From Clostridium lundense DSM 17049 (GTDB lineage Bacteria; Bacillota; Clostridia; Clostridiales; Clostridiaceae), in the NCBI RefSeq assembly GCF_000619945.1, contig NZ_JHVC01000023.1, forward strand, positions 1 to 61,421: DNA of 61,421 bases, in the 5' to 3' direction. Position numbers and translations under genes: made by a program. Shown piece by piece: positions 9,348 to 17,443 of the stretch (its first letter is position 1; each line of letters begins with the position of its first letter). Under the pieces are notes generated by a model. That model searched no databases and was not told where the DNA came from. It saw only the letters and a list, made by a program, of their open reading frames with translations.

Positions 9348-9687
9348 GAATTTATTAAAGAAAGTAAAAGAAAAGGCTTGGGTAGTAATTTTAACTTTAT
9401 ACGCCTTATTTATGAGTAGCTATACAGTCTATGCTGATGATAATGTACAAAATAGCAAACTTGTAAAAGGTACAGAAAAACTTATAAATGACATAACAAC
9501 TTGGCTTATGATATTTGCTCCAGTAGTAGCAGGAGTGCTTATAATATACTTTTTTATAAGACGTAGTGCTGCCGATGATATGGATCAGAAGAAGTGGAAC
9601 AACAGAATTGTAGTTGCTATAGTTTCTTGCATAGGTGCAGTTATAGCTTCAGCCACATTAAATTTAATAATTGGATATTACAAATAA
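9337..9687 (+). CDS. VirB2/TrbC-like pilin protein (Mbov_0395-type)
   Basis: The protein has 116 residues from ATG 9337. A hydrophobic signal-like segment ends in VYADD (about residue 31), and two further membrane helices follow with a short basic loop (IRRSAADDMDQKKW), the typical VirB2/TrbC prepilin topology. Similar proteins in Firmicutes elements are called Mbov_0395 family pilin-like transfer proteins. An in-frame ATG at 9301 would overlap virD4 by 47 nt. I prefer 9337 because GAAAGGAG (9317-9324) precedes it and the signal peptide then has normal length. Confidence 0.75.
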   Translation: MKIKNLLKKVKEKAWVVILTLYALFMSSYTVYADDNVQNSKLVKGTEKLINDITTWLMIFAPVVAGVLIIYFFIRRSAADDMDQKKWNNRIVVAIVSCIGAVIASATLNLIIGYYK

Positions 9688-9714
9688 TTTTAAAAAAATT
9701 GGAGGTATTTATTA

Positions 9715-9945
9715 ATGAAAAATTTAGTATTAATGATGCAATTAAAAGCAATGAGTAAGATGAATTTAGTAAAAGAAGCTTTAAAGATTAAAAGCGGTGA
9801 GGGCTTTGTTGATACGGCAGTAAAAATACTTATGTCAGTAGTAATAGGAGCATTAGTTCTTGGAGGACTATATCTATTATTTAAGGACACAGTTCTCCCT
9901 ACATTAACTCAAAGAATAAAGGATATGTTCAATTTCAAAGGTTAA
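9715..9945 (+). CDS. DUF6133 pilin-like membrane protein, copy 1
   Basis: The protein has 76 residues: a short basic N-terminus, then KSGEGFVDTAVKILMSVV, one long membrane helix and the tail TLTQRIKDMFN. This matches DUF6133, small proteins beside virD4 in Firmicutes conjugative elements. The G-E-G-F motif before the helix recalls type IV/Flp prepilin cleavage sites, so it may be a substrate of the prepilin peptidase encoded at 12286 (inference). RBS TTGGAGG is at 9699-9705. A second near-identical copy follows 49 bp later. Confidence 0.8.
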   Translation: MKNLVLMMQLKAMSKMNLVKEALKIKSGEGFVDTAVKILMSVVIGALVLGGLYLLFKDTVLPTLTQRIKDMFNFKG

Positions 9946-9994
9946 AAAGTTATAAAAAAGTAAAAGAAAATATAAAAAGTGGAGGGATTTATTA

Positions 9995-10225
9995 ATGAGA
10001 AATTTAGCATTAATGATGCAATTAAAAACAATGAATAAGGTGAATTCAGTAAAAGAAGCTCTCACAAGTAAAAGCGGTGAGGGCTTTGTTGATACCGCAG
10101 TAAAGATTCTAATGTCAGTAGTAATAGGAGCACTTGTACTTGGTGGATTATATCTATTATTTAAAGATACAGTTTTACCAACATTAACTCAAAGAATAAA
10201 GGATATGTTTAATTTTAAAGGCTAA
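9995..10225 (+). CDS. DUF6133 pilin-like membrane protein, copy 2
   Basis: The protein has 76 residues, with 68 identical to copy 1. All 8 differences fall in the first 25 residues, while the helix and tail are identical. The DNA carries several silent differences, so the duplication is not brand new and the C-terminal two-thirds is under strong selection. RBS GTGGAGG lies at 9979-9985. Presumed subunit or pair of subunits of the pilus/mating channel, as for copy 1. Confidence 0.8.
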   Translation: MRNLALMMQLKTMNKVNSVKEALTSKSGEGFVDTAVKILMSVVIGALVLGGLYLLFKDTVLPTLTQRIKDMFNFKG

Positions 10226-10233
10226 TAAAATCG

Positions 10234-10272
10234 TTTAAAGGGCTTGCAAGTTTAAACTTCAAGCCCTTTAAA
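10234..10272 (+). terminator. Perfect 13-bp hairpin after DUF6133 pair
   Basis: TTTAAAGGGCTTG (10234-10246) pairs perfectly with CAAGCCCTTTAAA (10260-10272), and the loop itself contains the palindrome AAGTTTAAACTT. No U-run follows and an RBS comes next, so it may be an mRNA-stabilising or attenuating hairpin that lets the pilin genes be expressed more than downstream genes, rather than a full terminator. Confidence 0.6.
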
Positions 10273-10285
10273 CTTGGAGGTGATG

Positions 10286-11122
10286 ATGTTGGAGGCATTA
10301 CTTGTAATGCTAATTGCAGGGATATTAAGTGGCTGCCTTGCATATGTAAATTCTCTTTTAAATGATCTTGTCTCGATAGCTCTTCATGCAGAAAAATATA
10401 TGGATACTCTAATTGGTACAAATGGATTTACGGAAGTGTTTAATATATTTTTGGCTTTTGGTATATCTCTTATAGTGCTTAAATTTCTAAAGAAAGGCTT
10501 TGAGCAGTATGTGCTTTGGACAGAAGGTGATGCAGACGCAGATCCCTTAGTATTTCTTACTGGATTTTTTAAAGCGTTGGCAATAGCAGTAAGTTTTCCT
10601 ACACTATATCTTTGGCTTGCAACAATAGTTGAAGATTTAACAGATAAGGTAATAAATTTAATAAGTAGGGGAATGACAACAGATTTTTCAGCAGTAATAA
10701 CAGGAATATCAAGTGCAGGACTATTTACAGCTATAATATCCTTGATATTTTTCATATGTTTCTTTCTTTTATACTTACAGTTTTTAATGAGAGGTATGGA
10801 AATATTAATACTAAGGATAGGACTTCCCTTAGCTTGTGTAGGTATTTTAGATGCAGATAAAGGAGTATTTAGAACCTATATACAAAAGTTTTTTCAATCA
10901 ACTTTAGCTGTAATGGTTCAGATAGTGCTTGCAAAGGTAGGAGTAGCACTAATGCTTAATACTCATGTGTTTTGGGGAATAGCAGCCCTAATGCTTGCCA
11001 TAAAAACACCAAGATTCCTTCAAGAATTTATTATCGTATCTGGTGGTCAAGGCTCTGGATTAATGGGAAATATATATCAATCTGTAAGACTTGTACAGAT
11101 AGCGAAAGGAGCTTTTAAGTAA
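10286..11122 (+). CDS. TrbL/VirB6-like mating-channel membrane protein
   Basis: The protein has about 279 residues with six or so hydrophobic segments, the longest near residues 35-60, 95-115 and 140-180. The tail is polar with 'GGQGSGLMGNIYQ'. Topology, size and place after VirD4 and pilin genes match the TrbL/VirB6-type inner-membrane channel protein of Gram-positive T4SS. The start is uncertain: ATG 10283, ATG 10286 and TTG 10289 all follow GGAGG (10276-10280); spacing favours 10286 or 10289. Its TAA overlaps the next ATG. Confidence 0.75.
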   Translation: MLEALLVMLIAGILSGCLAYVNSLLNDLVSIALHAEKYMDTLIGTNGFTEVFNIFLAFGISLIVLKFLKKGFEQYVLWTEGDADADPLVFLTGFFKALAIAVSFPTLYLWLATIVEDLTDKVINLISRGMTTDFSAVITGISSAGLFTAIISLIFFICFFLLYLQFLMRGMEILILRIGLPLACVGILDADKGVFRTYIQKFFQSTLAVMVQIVLAKVGVALMLNTHVFWGIAALMLAIKTPRFLQEFIIVSGGQGSGLMGNIYQSVRLVQIAKGAFK

Positions 11123-11331
11123 TGGATTTAGTAAAAGAAATGGCAGATGCTTTTATGGTATTAATAAGAGCAGGGGCAGTACTTAGGGTAATTTATTGTA
11201 TTATTCGTATGGGAGCATCTGAGGAAGAAAGCTCTATGTATAAGAAGAGAGCAAAAAACACAGCGATTTTTTATATAATAGCTGAGTGTATATGGCAAAT
11301 TAAAGAATTAATAATGAACTATTATAGCTAA
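11122..11331 (+). CDS. Small membrane protein of the transfer operon
   Basis: The protein has 69 residues with two hydrophobic stretches flanking a charged loop (GASEEESSMYKKRAK). ATG shares a base with the TAA of the TrbL-like gene (TAATG), so it is translationally coupled. The loop pattern resembles the VirB2-like protein upstream, suggesting a small pilin or channel-associated component. No family recognised. It ends tail-to-tail with the minus-strand XRE gene, overlapping by 4 bp. Confidence 0.65.
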   Translation: MDLVKEMADAFMVLIRAGAVLRVIYCIIRMGASEEESSMYKKRAKNTAIFYIIAECIWQIKELIMNYYS

Positions 11332-11561
11332 ATTTTATCTTTAAGGAGTATTTCAATTTTAGCAATAAACACACTAGGTTTAACCTTTAAACTGTTACAA
11401 ATATTAAAAATAACACTAAGAGTAGGCTTTCTTTTTCCTCTTTCTAAAAGGCTAATATAGGTTCTGTCTAAATCACATTTATCTGCTAATTCTTCTTGAG
11501 AAAGATTTTTTTCAGTTCTATATTCCTTTAAAACAATGGCTAAAGCTTCTTCTAAAAGCAT
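11328..11561 (-). CDS. XRE-family transcriptional regulator
   Basis: The protein has 77 residues, a single Cro/C1-type helix-turn-helix (KNLSQEELADKCDLDRTYIS) with the classic 'LLERGKRKP' turn. Start chosen at 11561, about 9 nt after AGAAGGGG on the minus strand; an upstream in-frame ATG at 11570 overlaps that RBS. It is the only minus-strand gene in the transfer region and is divergent from the Spo0E-like gene. Palindromes lie between them, so it likely represses its own and the divergent promoter (inference). Confidence 0.85.
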   Translation of the reverse strand: MLLEEALAIVLKEYRTEKNLSQEELADKCDLDRTYISLLERGKRKPTLSVIFNICNSLKVKPSVFIAKIEILLKDKI

Positions 11562-11584
11562 TAAAATCATCCCCTTCTATATAA

Positions 11585-11651
11585 TTGTCAAAAAAAAGCG
11601 ACAAGAAGTCCACGGACTATAGTCTACAAATGATAAAACATATGGTATAAT
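11585..11651. promoter_or_regulatory. Divergent control region with palindromic operators
   Basis: Between the XRE and Spo0E-like genes lie AGTCC-AC-GGACT (11607-11618) overlapping the palindrome GACTATAGTC (11615-11624), and TTGTC...GACAA (11585-11604). A rightward promoter fits TCTACA (11623-11628), 17 bp, TATAAT (11646-11651). The palindromes touch its -35, as expected for repression by the divergent XRE protein. Confidence 0.55.
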
Positions 11652-11692
11652 ATCTCAATATAATATTATTATGGAAAATGTGGGTGGGGATT

Positions 11693-11875
11693 ATGAAAAA
11701 AAGCATAGAACATATAAATAATGAAATAGAAAATCTAAGAATTGTTTTAAATGAAATATGTGCCTCTATAGATGATGAAAGTCTTACGGAGGAAATTTTA
11801 GATATAAGCAGACAAATGGACAAACTTATAATTGATTATATAGAGGAAAAAAGAAAAATGGTAAAAACTAAATAA
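11693..11875 (+). CDS. Spo0E-like aspartyl-phosphate phosphatase
   Basis: The protein has 60 residues. Two helices carry the Spo0E-family signature 'ISRQMDKLI' (about residues 37-45), the S-x-x-x-D-x-L-(I/V) motif that removes phosphate from Spo0A~P in Bacillus and Clostridium. ATG 11693 follows GGTGGGGA. Placement inside a conjugation operon, behind an XRE-controlled promoter, suggests that the element can delay host sporulation when transfer genes are active. The motif is directly seen; the link with transfer is inference. Confidence 0.72.
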   Translation: MKKSIEHINNEIENLRIVLNEICASIDDESLTEEILDISRQMDKLIIDYIEEKRKMVKTK

Positions 11876-11890
11876 GAATGGAGGATAACA

Positions 11891-12223
11891 ATGGAGCAAT
11901 TTGAAAAAGAAACTTTATATATACCACTGGGACTTAAAACAAGAACAGAAATTTTTGAAGGTTTTGGCAAGGAAGAACTTTTAAAATCTATAGGAGCTAC
12001 GTTCATTGCATCAATAATTGATGCAGTAATATATTTAATAACAAGGAACACCGCATTTTGTGTGGTGTTTCTTCTATCTTCAATTGCAGGCTCAGTCATG
12101 ATGCTTACAAAAGATAAGACTAATATTTCAGTAGTGGATCAGATAAAATTTATGGTAAGATTTCATAAATCTCAAAAGGTTTATAGATACAAATATTTGG
12201 AAGAATGGAATATAGGCACCTAA
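11891..12223 (+). CDS. VirB3/PrgI-like small membrane protein
   Basis: The protein has 110 residues with two adjacent membrane helices (about residues 33-50 and 54-72) and cytosolic ends, and a basic C-terminus 'QKVYRYKYLEEW'. This topology matches VirB3/TrbD/PrgI proteins that sit next to VirB4 in T4SS. I assign by topology and context, not by a diagnostic motif. RBS GGAGG at 11880-11884, ATG 11891. A weak hairpin (GCACC 12216-12220 with GGTGC 12245-12249, then TTTAATTTT) follows and may attenuate. Confidence 0.6.
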   Translation: MEQFEKETLYIPLGLKTRTEIFEGFGKEELLKSIGATFIASIIDAVIYLITRNTAFCVVFLLSSIAGSVMMLTKDKTNISVVDQIKFMVRFHKSQKVYRYKYLEEWNIGT

Positions 12224-12285
12224 CATTTACTTAATTAAATGAAGGGTGCTTTAATTTTGACTGAAAGAAAGGTGAAAAGTTAGGG

Positions 12286-12702
12286 ATGGATATATTTGTT
12301 ATTAAGGGTATCTTGTATGTCTTAATTTTAGCCTATGCAAGTTTTTGTGATATAAAGACTAAAACTATTCCAGACAAAGTCCATATATTAATAATTATTG
12401 TAGCATTAATCAATTTAGACAGTTTAAATTCAATAATAGGCTTATTATTTGTCCCAATGCCATTTTTTATTACAGCTTTAATAAAAGGTGGAGGTATAGG
12501 TGGCGGTGATGCTAAGTTTATGGGAGCTAATGGATTTTTTCTTGGAGTGAAAGGAGGGCTTTTTGGAAGCTTTTTAGGGCTTATCATTGCTATAACAGTA
12601 AATAAAGTTTATTACAAAATTAAAAAGAAGGATAATAACATATCCTTTCCATTAGCACCTTATCTTTCGGTAGGGTGCTTTTTAACATATTTATTATTTT
12701 GA
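12286..12702 (+). CDS. cpaA: A24 prepilin peptidase (CpaA/TadV-like)
   Basis: The protein has 138 residues, nearly all hydrophobic, with the two catalytic aspartates of A24 peptidases: D in 'FCDIKTKTIPD' (about residue 21) and the GxGD variant GGGIGGGDAK (about residues 67-76). It would cleave the leader of Flp-type prepilins in the membrane. Likely substrates are the pilin-like proteins of this cluster (DUF6133 pair, DUF4320, TadE-like). It starts the Tad-like gene block, followed by cpaB within 14 bp. Confidence 0.88.
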   Translation: MDIFVIKGILYVLILAYASFCDIKTKTIPDKVHILIIIVALINLDSLNSIIGLLFVPMPFFITALIKGGGIGGGDAKFMGANGFFLGVKGGLFGSFLGLIIAITVNKVYYKIKKKDNNISFPLAPYLSVGCFLTYLLF

Positions 12703-12716
12703 GGAGGAATTTTTGA

Positions 12717-13523
12717 ATGAAAAATTTATTAAAAAACAGAACGGTAATAGGACTTTCAGCTATAGTTTTATCTCTTATTATATGCTTTGGTATAACACCA
12801 TTATACAATAATGCACTACAGTCAAAGGTTAAAATAGTGAGGATAAGTAAAGATATTTCTAAGGGAGAAATTATAAGCTCTGATAAGATTGAAACCGTTG
12901 AAATAGGTGGATATAATCTGCCAAAGAATGTATTAATAGATAAAGATAGTGTTGTAGGTAAATATGCTACAGCAGATTTAAGTAAAGGAGATTATATTTT
13001 AAGTAGCAAGATTTCAAATAGTCCCTTAGCAGAAAATAAATATCTATATAGCCTTGATGGTAATAATCAGGCGATATCAATAAGTATAAAAAGCTTTGCT
13101 GCAGGGCTTTCAGGAAAACTTCAAACAGGAGATATTATTTCTATAATTGCATCAGATTATGGTGAGTTTAGAGAAACTGTTATACCGAAAGAGCTTCAAT
13201 ATGTAAGAGTCCTTGCAGTAACTACTAGCGAAGGAGCAGATAGGGTTTATAATGAAAAGCAAACAAATGAAAAAGATAAGGAACAGGAATTGCCATCTAC
13301 TATAACTCTTTTAGTAAATAGAACTCAAGCAAAACTACTTGCAGATCTTGAGCAAAAAAGTAAAATCCATGTGTCCTTAATATATAGAGGTTCAGAGGAA
13401 AATTCTCAAAAATTCTTAGATGAGCAAAAGAAGCTTATAAATGATAATAAAGATAGTAGCACAGGAAATATGAGTAATACAGATAACTCAGTAAGTCAGG
13501 GGGCAAGTACAAATGAACAATAA
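12717..13523 (+). CDS. cpaB: CpaB/RcpC-like Flp pilus assembly protein
   Basis: The protein has 268 residues. An N-terminal membrane anchor (about residues 12-30) leads to an SAF domain ('VRISKDISKGEIISSDKIETVEIG' region, about 40-90), then an RcpC/CpaB beta domain and a low-complexity Ser/Asn-rich tail. In Gram-negative Tad systems CpaB works with the outer-membrane secretin. Here in a Firmicute it must act at the membrane/wall of the mating machine. It overlaps the next gene by 11 bp. Confidence 0.85.
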   Translation: MKNLLKNRTVIGLSAIVLSLIICFGITPLYNNALQSKVKIVRISKDISKGEIISSDKIETVEIGGYNLPKNVLIDKDSVVGKYATADLSKGDYILSSKISNSPLAENKYLYSLDGNNQAISISIKSFAAGLSGKLQTGDIISIIASDYGEFRETVIPKELQYVRVLAVTTSEGADRVYNEKQTNEKDKEQELPSTITLLVNRTQAKLLADLEQKSKIHVSLIYRGSEENSQKFLDEQKKLINDNKDSSTGNMSNTDNSVSQGASTNEQ

Positions 13524-14370
13524 TAAAATAATTGCTCTTTGGGGAAATCCTGATGCAGGAAAAACTACTGTAAGCATTAAACTTGCTAGAGAACTTTCTA
13601 CAAAAAAGAAAAATGTTATAGTGGTGTTTTGTGATGTGCTTTCACCAAGCATTATGACAATATTACCCTATGCAAAAGAAGAAAATAAATCTTTAGGTAT
13701 CATATTATCAGCTCCAGAAATAACTCAGGAAGATATTTTATCAAAATGCATTACCTTAGAAAAAAATCCTTATATAAGTCTCCTAGGATATTCTCAAGGA
13801 GAAAATATATTTACTTATGCTTCTTATTCAAAGGAAAGAGCAGTAGATTTTTTAATACTTCTAAGGCATATTGCAGATTATGTTATTATAGATTGTTCAA
13901 GTGTTTTTGCCTATGATACCTTATCAGCAGTAGCACTTGAAATGGCAGATAATGTAGTAAGGCTTTGCAGCAGTAATTTAAAGGCAATATCCTACTTCGC
14001 TTCTTATTTGCCACTGCTTGTAGATAGAAGATTTAATGTAAATAAGCATATTAAGGTTTTATCAAAGGTAAAGGAGAAGGAACCAAAGGATCAGATAATA
14101 GAAATGTATAGAGGAATAAAATATGAGCTGCCCTATACAGAAGAAATAGAAAATCAATTTTTATCAGCATCACTTTTTAACCATCTAAAGGATAAGAATA
14201 GCTTAGAATATGAAAATACTATAAGAGCTTTAAGTAATTATCTTATAGATGAAAAAGAGAATACTAAAAACTCAATTTCAAAAAAGAATGCTGTAGAAAT
14301 TAAATCAAAAATAAAAGAGATTTCCTTATTTAAAAAAGCTTTTGTCTTTGGGAAGGGAGGAACTAAGTAG
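13513..14370 (+). CDS. CpaE/TadZ-like MinD-family ATPase
   Basis: The protein has 285 residues. A P-loop near the N-terminus reads WGNPDAGKTTVSIKLA (about residues 10-25), a deviant-type Walker A without the signature Lys of MinD/ParA proteins. Later comes the 'ADYVIIDCSSVFAYD' Walker B-like segment (about 117-131). MinD-like ATPases in Tad loci localise the pilus machine to a cell site. Between cpaB and cpaF, the order is the one seen in clostridial conjugation clusters. GTG of cpaF overlaps its stop. Confidence 0.8.
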   Translation: MNNNKIIALWGNPDAGKTTVSIKLARELSTKKKNVIVVFCDVLSPSIMTILPYAKEENKSLGIILSAPEITQEDILSKCITLEKNPYISLLGYSQGENIFTYASYSKERAVDFLILLRHIADYVIIDCSSVFAYDTLSAVALEMADNVVRLCSSNLKAISYFASYLPLLVDRRFNVNKHIKVLSKVKEKEPKDQIIEMYRGIKYELPYTEEIENQFLSASLFNHLKDKNSLEYENTIRALSNYLIDEKENTKNSISKKNAVEIKSKIKEISLFKKAFVFGKGGTK

Positions 14371-15734
14371 TGAATAATGCAGCTTTGTTTTTCAATACAG
14401 GGAAAAACTTAAAAGAATTCCCAGACATACTACAGGATGTACAGGAACATATTTCAAATAAATATTCAAATCTTATTTCAGATAATCCAAATGAGCAGAA
14501 GGAGCAAATAAAATCCTATATTTCAAAATATATTATGGACTATTCCTTAGGGGTAGAAGGATTAAGTTTTGATGAACTTGTAGAAAAACTTTATTCAGAA
14601 ATGGCAGAGTTTTCATTCTTAACAAGGTATTTATTTAGAAAAGATGTAGAAGAAATCAATATAAATCAGTGGAAAGATATTAAAATAACTTATACTAACG
14701 GAGAAATTCTGCCTACAAAGGAGAAATTCAATTCACCTGAACATGCTATAGATGTAATAAGAAGACTGCTTCATAAGTCGGGAATGATTTTAGATAACTC
14801 TCAGCCCATAGTAAGAGGACATTTATCAAATAAAATAAGAATAACTGTATTTGGTACTGGTGTTATAGATGATGATAAAGGAATTTCAGCTTCTATCCGT
14901 ATTGTAAATCCTCAAAAATTAGCTAAAGAGAACTTTATTAAAAATGGCACAGCTACAGAAGAAATGCTGGATTTTTTAAGTATATGCTTAAGATATGGCA
15001 TAAGTATGTGTGTAACAGGAGCAACGTCTTCAGGTAAAACTACCTTAATGAGCTGGCTTTTATCTACAATTCCAGATGATAAAAGAATATTTACCATAGA
15101 AAATGGAACAAGAGAGTTTGACCTTGTGAAAACAGATGAAGAAGGAAAGGTAATAAACAATATAGTTCATACAGTAACAAGATATAGTGAAGATAAAAAG
15201 CAAAATATAGATCAAGAAAAACTCCTTGAAAGTGCTTTAACCTTTAACCCTGACTATATATGTGTAGCTGAAATGAAGGGAGAAGAATCCTTTGCAGCTC
15301 AAGAGGCAGCAAGAACAGGACATGCAGTAATAACTACAACCCATGCAAATTCCTGTGAAGCTACTTATTTTCGTATGATGACCCTTTGTAAAATGAAATA
15401 TGATATAAATGATGACACCTTATATTCTTTAGTTACAGAAGCTTTTCCAATAGTTTTGTTTACTAAAAAGCTTGAAGATAATTCAAGAAAAGTAATGGAA
15501 ATTACAGAGTGTGAAATACTGCCTAATGGTAAAAGGCAAATTCACACTCTTTTTCGTTATCATATTAAAGAGAATACAGTAAAAAATGGAAAAGTTAAAA
15601 TAATAGGTAACTATGAAAAAGTAAAGGATATATCAAAGAGTCTTCAAAAAAGGCTTCTTGAAAATGGAATGCCATTAAGTGTACTAGAAAGCTTGCTTTC
15701 TAAAAATGTAGTAGAAGAAGGTGAAGAAAAATGA
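14370..15734 (+). CDS. cpaF: CpaF/TadA/VirB11-type secretion ATPase
   Basis: The protein has 454 residues from GTG 14370 (overlapping the previous TAG). It contains a type II/IV secretion NTPase domain: Walker A CVTGATSSGKTTL (about 213-225), an Asp-box region with 'FTIENGTREFD', Walker B 'PDYICVAEMKGEES' and His-box 'GHAVITTTHAN'. The hexameric ATPase would power pilus assembly or the transfer channel. Stop overlaps the start of the TadB-like gene by 4 bp, so they are translated together. Confidence 0.93.
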   Translation: MNNAALFFNTGKNLKEFPDILQDVQEHISNKYSNLISDNPNEQKEQIKSYISKYIMDYSLGVEGLSFDELVEKLYSEMAEFSFLTRYLFRKDVEEININQWKDIKITYTNGEILPTKEKFNSPEHAIDVIRRLLHKSGMILDNSQPIVRGHLSNKIRITVFGTGVIDDDKGISASIRIVNPQKLAKENFIKNGTATEEMLDFLSICLRYGISMCVTGATSSGKTTLMSWLLSTIPDDKRIFTIENGTREFDLVKTDEEGKVINNIVHTVTRYSEDKKQNIDQEKLLESALTFNPDYICVAEMKGEESFAAQEAARTGHAVITTTHANSCEATYFRMMTLCKMKYDINDDTLYSLVTEAFPIVLFTKKLEDNSRKVMEITECEILPNGKRQIHTLFRYHIKENTVKNGKVKIIGNYEKVKDISKSLQKRLLENGMPLSVLESLLSKNVVEEGEEK

Positions 15735-16660
15735 CCTTATTAAAATTAATAGCTTTCTTAGGAATAATTTCAGGGAGTTTTATATTACTTTCCTTGTCAC
15801 CCTTTGAATTCTTTGAAGCTATAGCAAATAAATTTAAAGGCAAGAAAAAAACTATTAAAACAAAGGTTAAAGAAGCTACAAATAAGAAAAAGCCAAGAGG
15901 AATAAAGCTTCTTCTTGAAGAAACTAAAGAAATACTAAAGATTACAGGAAAAACAGAAAAGTTTTATACTCTATGTGTAGCTTCATTTTTCTTATTTGTA
16001 ATGGGAGTTATTGTAGCTGTATCTATGAATAACTTCTTTTTAGTTCCAGTGCTCTCTATAGGCTTTTCGCTTGTACCTTTTTGGTATATAAAATTTACAG
16101 CAAACTTTTTTAAAAAGCAGTTAAATGCTGAACTTGAAACAGCTCTTTCAGTAATTACCACATCCTATATGCGAAGTGAAAGTATAATAACCGCAGTAGA
16201 TGAAAATATAACCTATTTAAATCCACCAGTATCAGATGTATTTAAAGGTTTTTTAACTCAAACCAAGCTTATAAATTCTAATATGAAAATAGCATTAGAA
16301 AACCTTAGGAGCAAAATAGATAATGATGTATTCAGAGAATGGGTGGATGCAGTAATAGCCTGCCAAGAGGATAAAAACTTAAAAACCACCTTAACACCAA
16401 TAGTGTCAAAGCTTTCAGATATGAGAATAGTAGGAGCTGAACTTGATTATCTTCTTTATGAACCTATGAAAGAGTTTATAACTATGACTATACTTTTAAT
16501 AGGAAATATTCCACTAATGTATTTTCTAAATAAGGAATGGTACGAAACGCTACTATTTACTGGCATAGGGAAAGCAATACTTGCAGTTTGCATAACTGTC
16601 ATATTTATATCATTAGCAGCAGTAATTAAATTAACTAAACAAGTGGAATATAAGAGATAA
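15731..16660 (+). CDS. tadB: TadB-like type II secretion F-domain protein
   Basis: The protein has 309 residues. There is one N-terminal membrane helix, then a basic loop (about 30-75), two central helices (about 78-115) and two C-terminal helices (about 245-300). These surround a cytosolic helical F domain with the 'ETALSVITTSYMRSESIITAV' region. It forms the membrane platform of Tad pili together with the TadC-like protein, which is here displaced by a toxin-antitoxin insertion (16.7-17.4 kb). Confidence 0.85.
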   Translation: MTLLKLIAFLGIISGSFILLSLSPFEFFEAIANKFKGKKKTIKTKVKEATNKKKPRGIKLLLEETKEILKITGKTEKFYTLCVASFFLFVMGVIVAVSMNNFFLVPVLSIGFSLVPFWYIKFTANFFKKQLNAELETALSVITTSYMRSESIITAVDENITYLNPPVSDVFKGFLTQTKLINSNMKIALENLRSKIDNDVFREWVDAVIACQEDKNLKTTLTPIVSKLSDMRIVGAELDYLLYEPMKEFITMTILLIGNIPLMYFLNKEWYETLLFTGIGKAILAVCITVIFISLAAVIKLTKQVEYKR

Positions 16661-16673
16661 GACATTGACTAAA

Positions 16674-16691
16674 GTTATCGTATATGATAAC
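16674..16691. promoter_or_regulatory. Inverted-repeat operator upstream of toxin-antitoxin pair
   Basis: GTTATC (16674-16679) and GATAAC (16686-16691) form a perfect 6-bp inverted repeat with a 6-bp centre. It starts 3 bp after a -35-like TTGACT (16665-16670), so binding by the downstream XRE antitoxin would block the promoter. Autoregulation is typical of such modules. Confidence 0.5.
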
Positions 16692-16735
16692 ATATAATTA
16701 ATAAATGCATATATTATAAAGAGGGAGATATAAAC

Positions 16736-17101
16736 GTGGATTGGAAGGTTGAATTCTACCAAAGAGAAAATGGTAACATCCCTGTAATGGAATTTTTATC
16801 ATCACTCTCACCTAAAATGAGAGCAAAAGCATATAGTGAAATAGAACTTTTAAAGGAGCATGGCATTTATTTAAAAGAACCTTATGTAAAACCCATTAAA
16901 GGGGAACAATATAAAGGAATATATGAGTTAAGAATAAAATTAGGATCAGATGCATCAAGAATATTTTATTTTACTTATCATAGAGATACTTTTGTATTGT
17001 TAAATGGATTTCTTAAAAAAACAGATAAAACGCCAAAGCTAGAGCTTGAAAAAGCAAAAAGGTATAAAGAAGATTTTGAAAAGAGGTGTGAAGATGAGTA
17101 A
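16736..17101 (+). CDS. RelE/HigB-family toxin (Gp49-like)
   Basis: The protein has 121 residues from GTG 16736 (RBS GAGGGAG). The sequence 'WKVEFYQRENGNIPVMEFL...KGIYELRIKLGSDASRIFYFTY...FVLLNGFLKKT' is the RelE/HigB (phage Gp49-like) toxin fold, with a basic residue cluster late in the domain expected to bind mRNA at the ribosome. It overlaps the antitoxin by 8 bp in the toxin-first order normal for higBA. The pair splits the tadB-tadC genes, probably a stabilisation module. Confidence 0.87.
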   Translation: MDWKVEFYQRENGNIPVMEFLSSLSPKMRAKAYSEIELLKEHGIYLKEPYVKPIKGEQYKGIYELRIKLGSDASRIFYFTYHRDTFVLLNGFLKKTDKTPKLELEKAKRYKEDFEKRCEDE

Positions 17102-17378
17102 AGCAAGTGTTGATTTTTCAGTAATTAAAGAAGAACTTATGAAGGATAATGAGTTCAAAGATGAGTATGAAAAACTAAAACCACGCTATGAGCTTATTTC
17201 AGAAGTAATAAAAGCAAGAAGAGAGCTAAACCTAACTCAGGAAGAATTAGCTTACCGTATAGGAACTCAAAAATCAAATATTAGCAGGCTTGAAAGTGGA
17301 AACTACAATCCCTCTTTAGACTTTCTTAGCAAGCTTGCAAAAGGATTAGGAAAAGAAATTCATATTGAATTAAGGTAA
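17094..17378 (+). CDS. XRE-family antitoxin (HigA-like)
   Basis: The protein has 94 residues from ATG 17094 (RBS AAGAGGTG). A long N-terminal helix region is followed by a Cro/C1 helix-turn-helix (LNLTQEELAYRIGTQKSNIS) at about residues 45-64. It would neutralise the preceding RelE-like toxin and repress the pair, presumably through the 16674-16691 repeat. The overlap with the toxin gene argues for coupled translation. A terminator follows at 17394. Confidence 0.87.
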   Translation: MSKASVDFSVIKEELMKDNEFKDEYEKLKPRYELISEVIKARRELNLTQEELAYRIGTQKSNISRLESGNYNPSLDFLSKLAKGLGKEIHIELR

Positions 17379-17393
17379 TGTAAAATAATTGGA

Positions 17394-17423
17394 ACACGCA
17401 AGGCAAAAGCTTTGCGTGTTTTT
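17394..17423 (+). terminator. Rho-independent terminator of the toxin-antitoxin module
   Basis: ACACGCAAGG (17394-17403) pairs with CTTTGCGTGT (17410-17419) with one G-U, followed by TTTT. It isolates the module from the TadC-like gene that starts 20 bp on. Confidence 0.8.
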
Positions 17424-17443
17424 GTGTGAGGTGAAATTAATAT

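Noticed and set aside
10384..10755. 123-codon minus-strand frame inside the TrbL-like gene
   Set aside because: Shadow of the membrane protein gene; no start signals and no recognisable domain.
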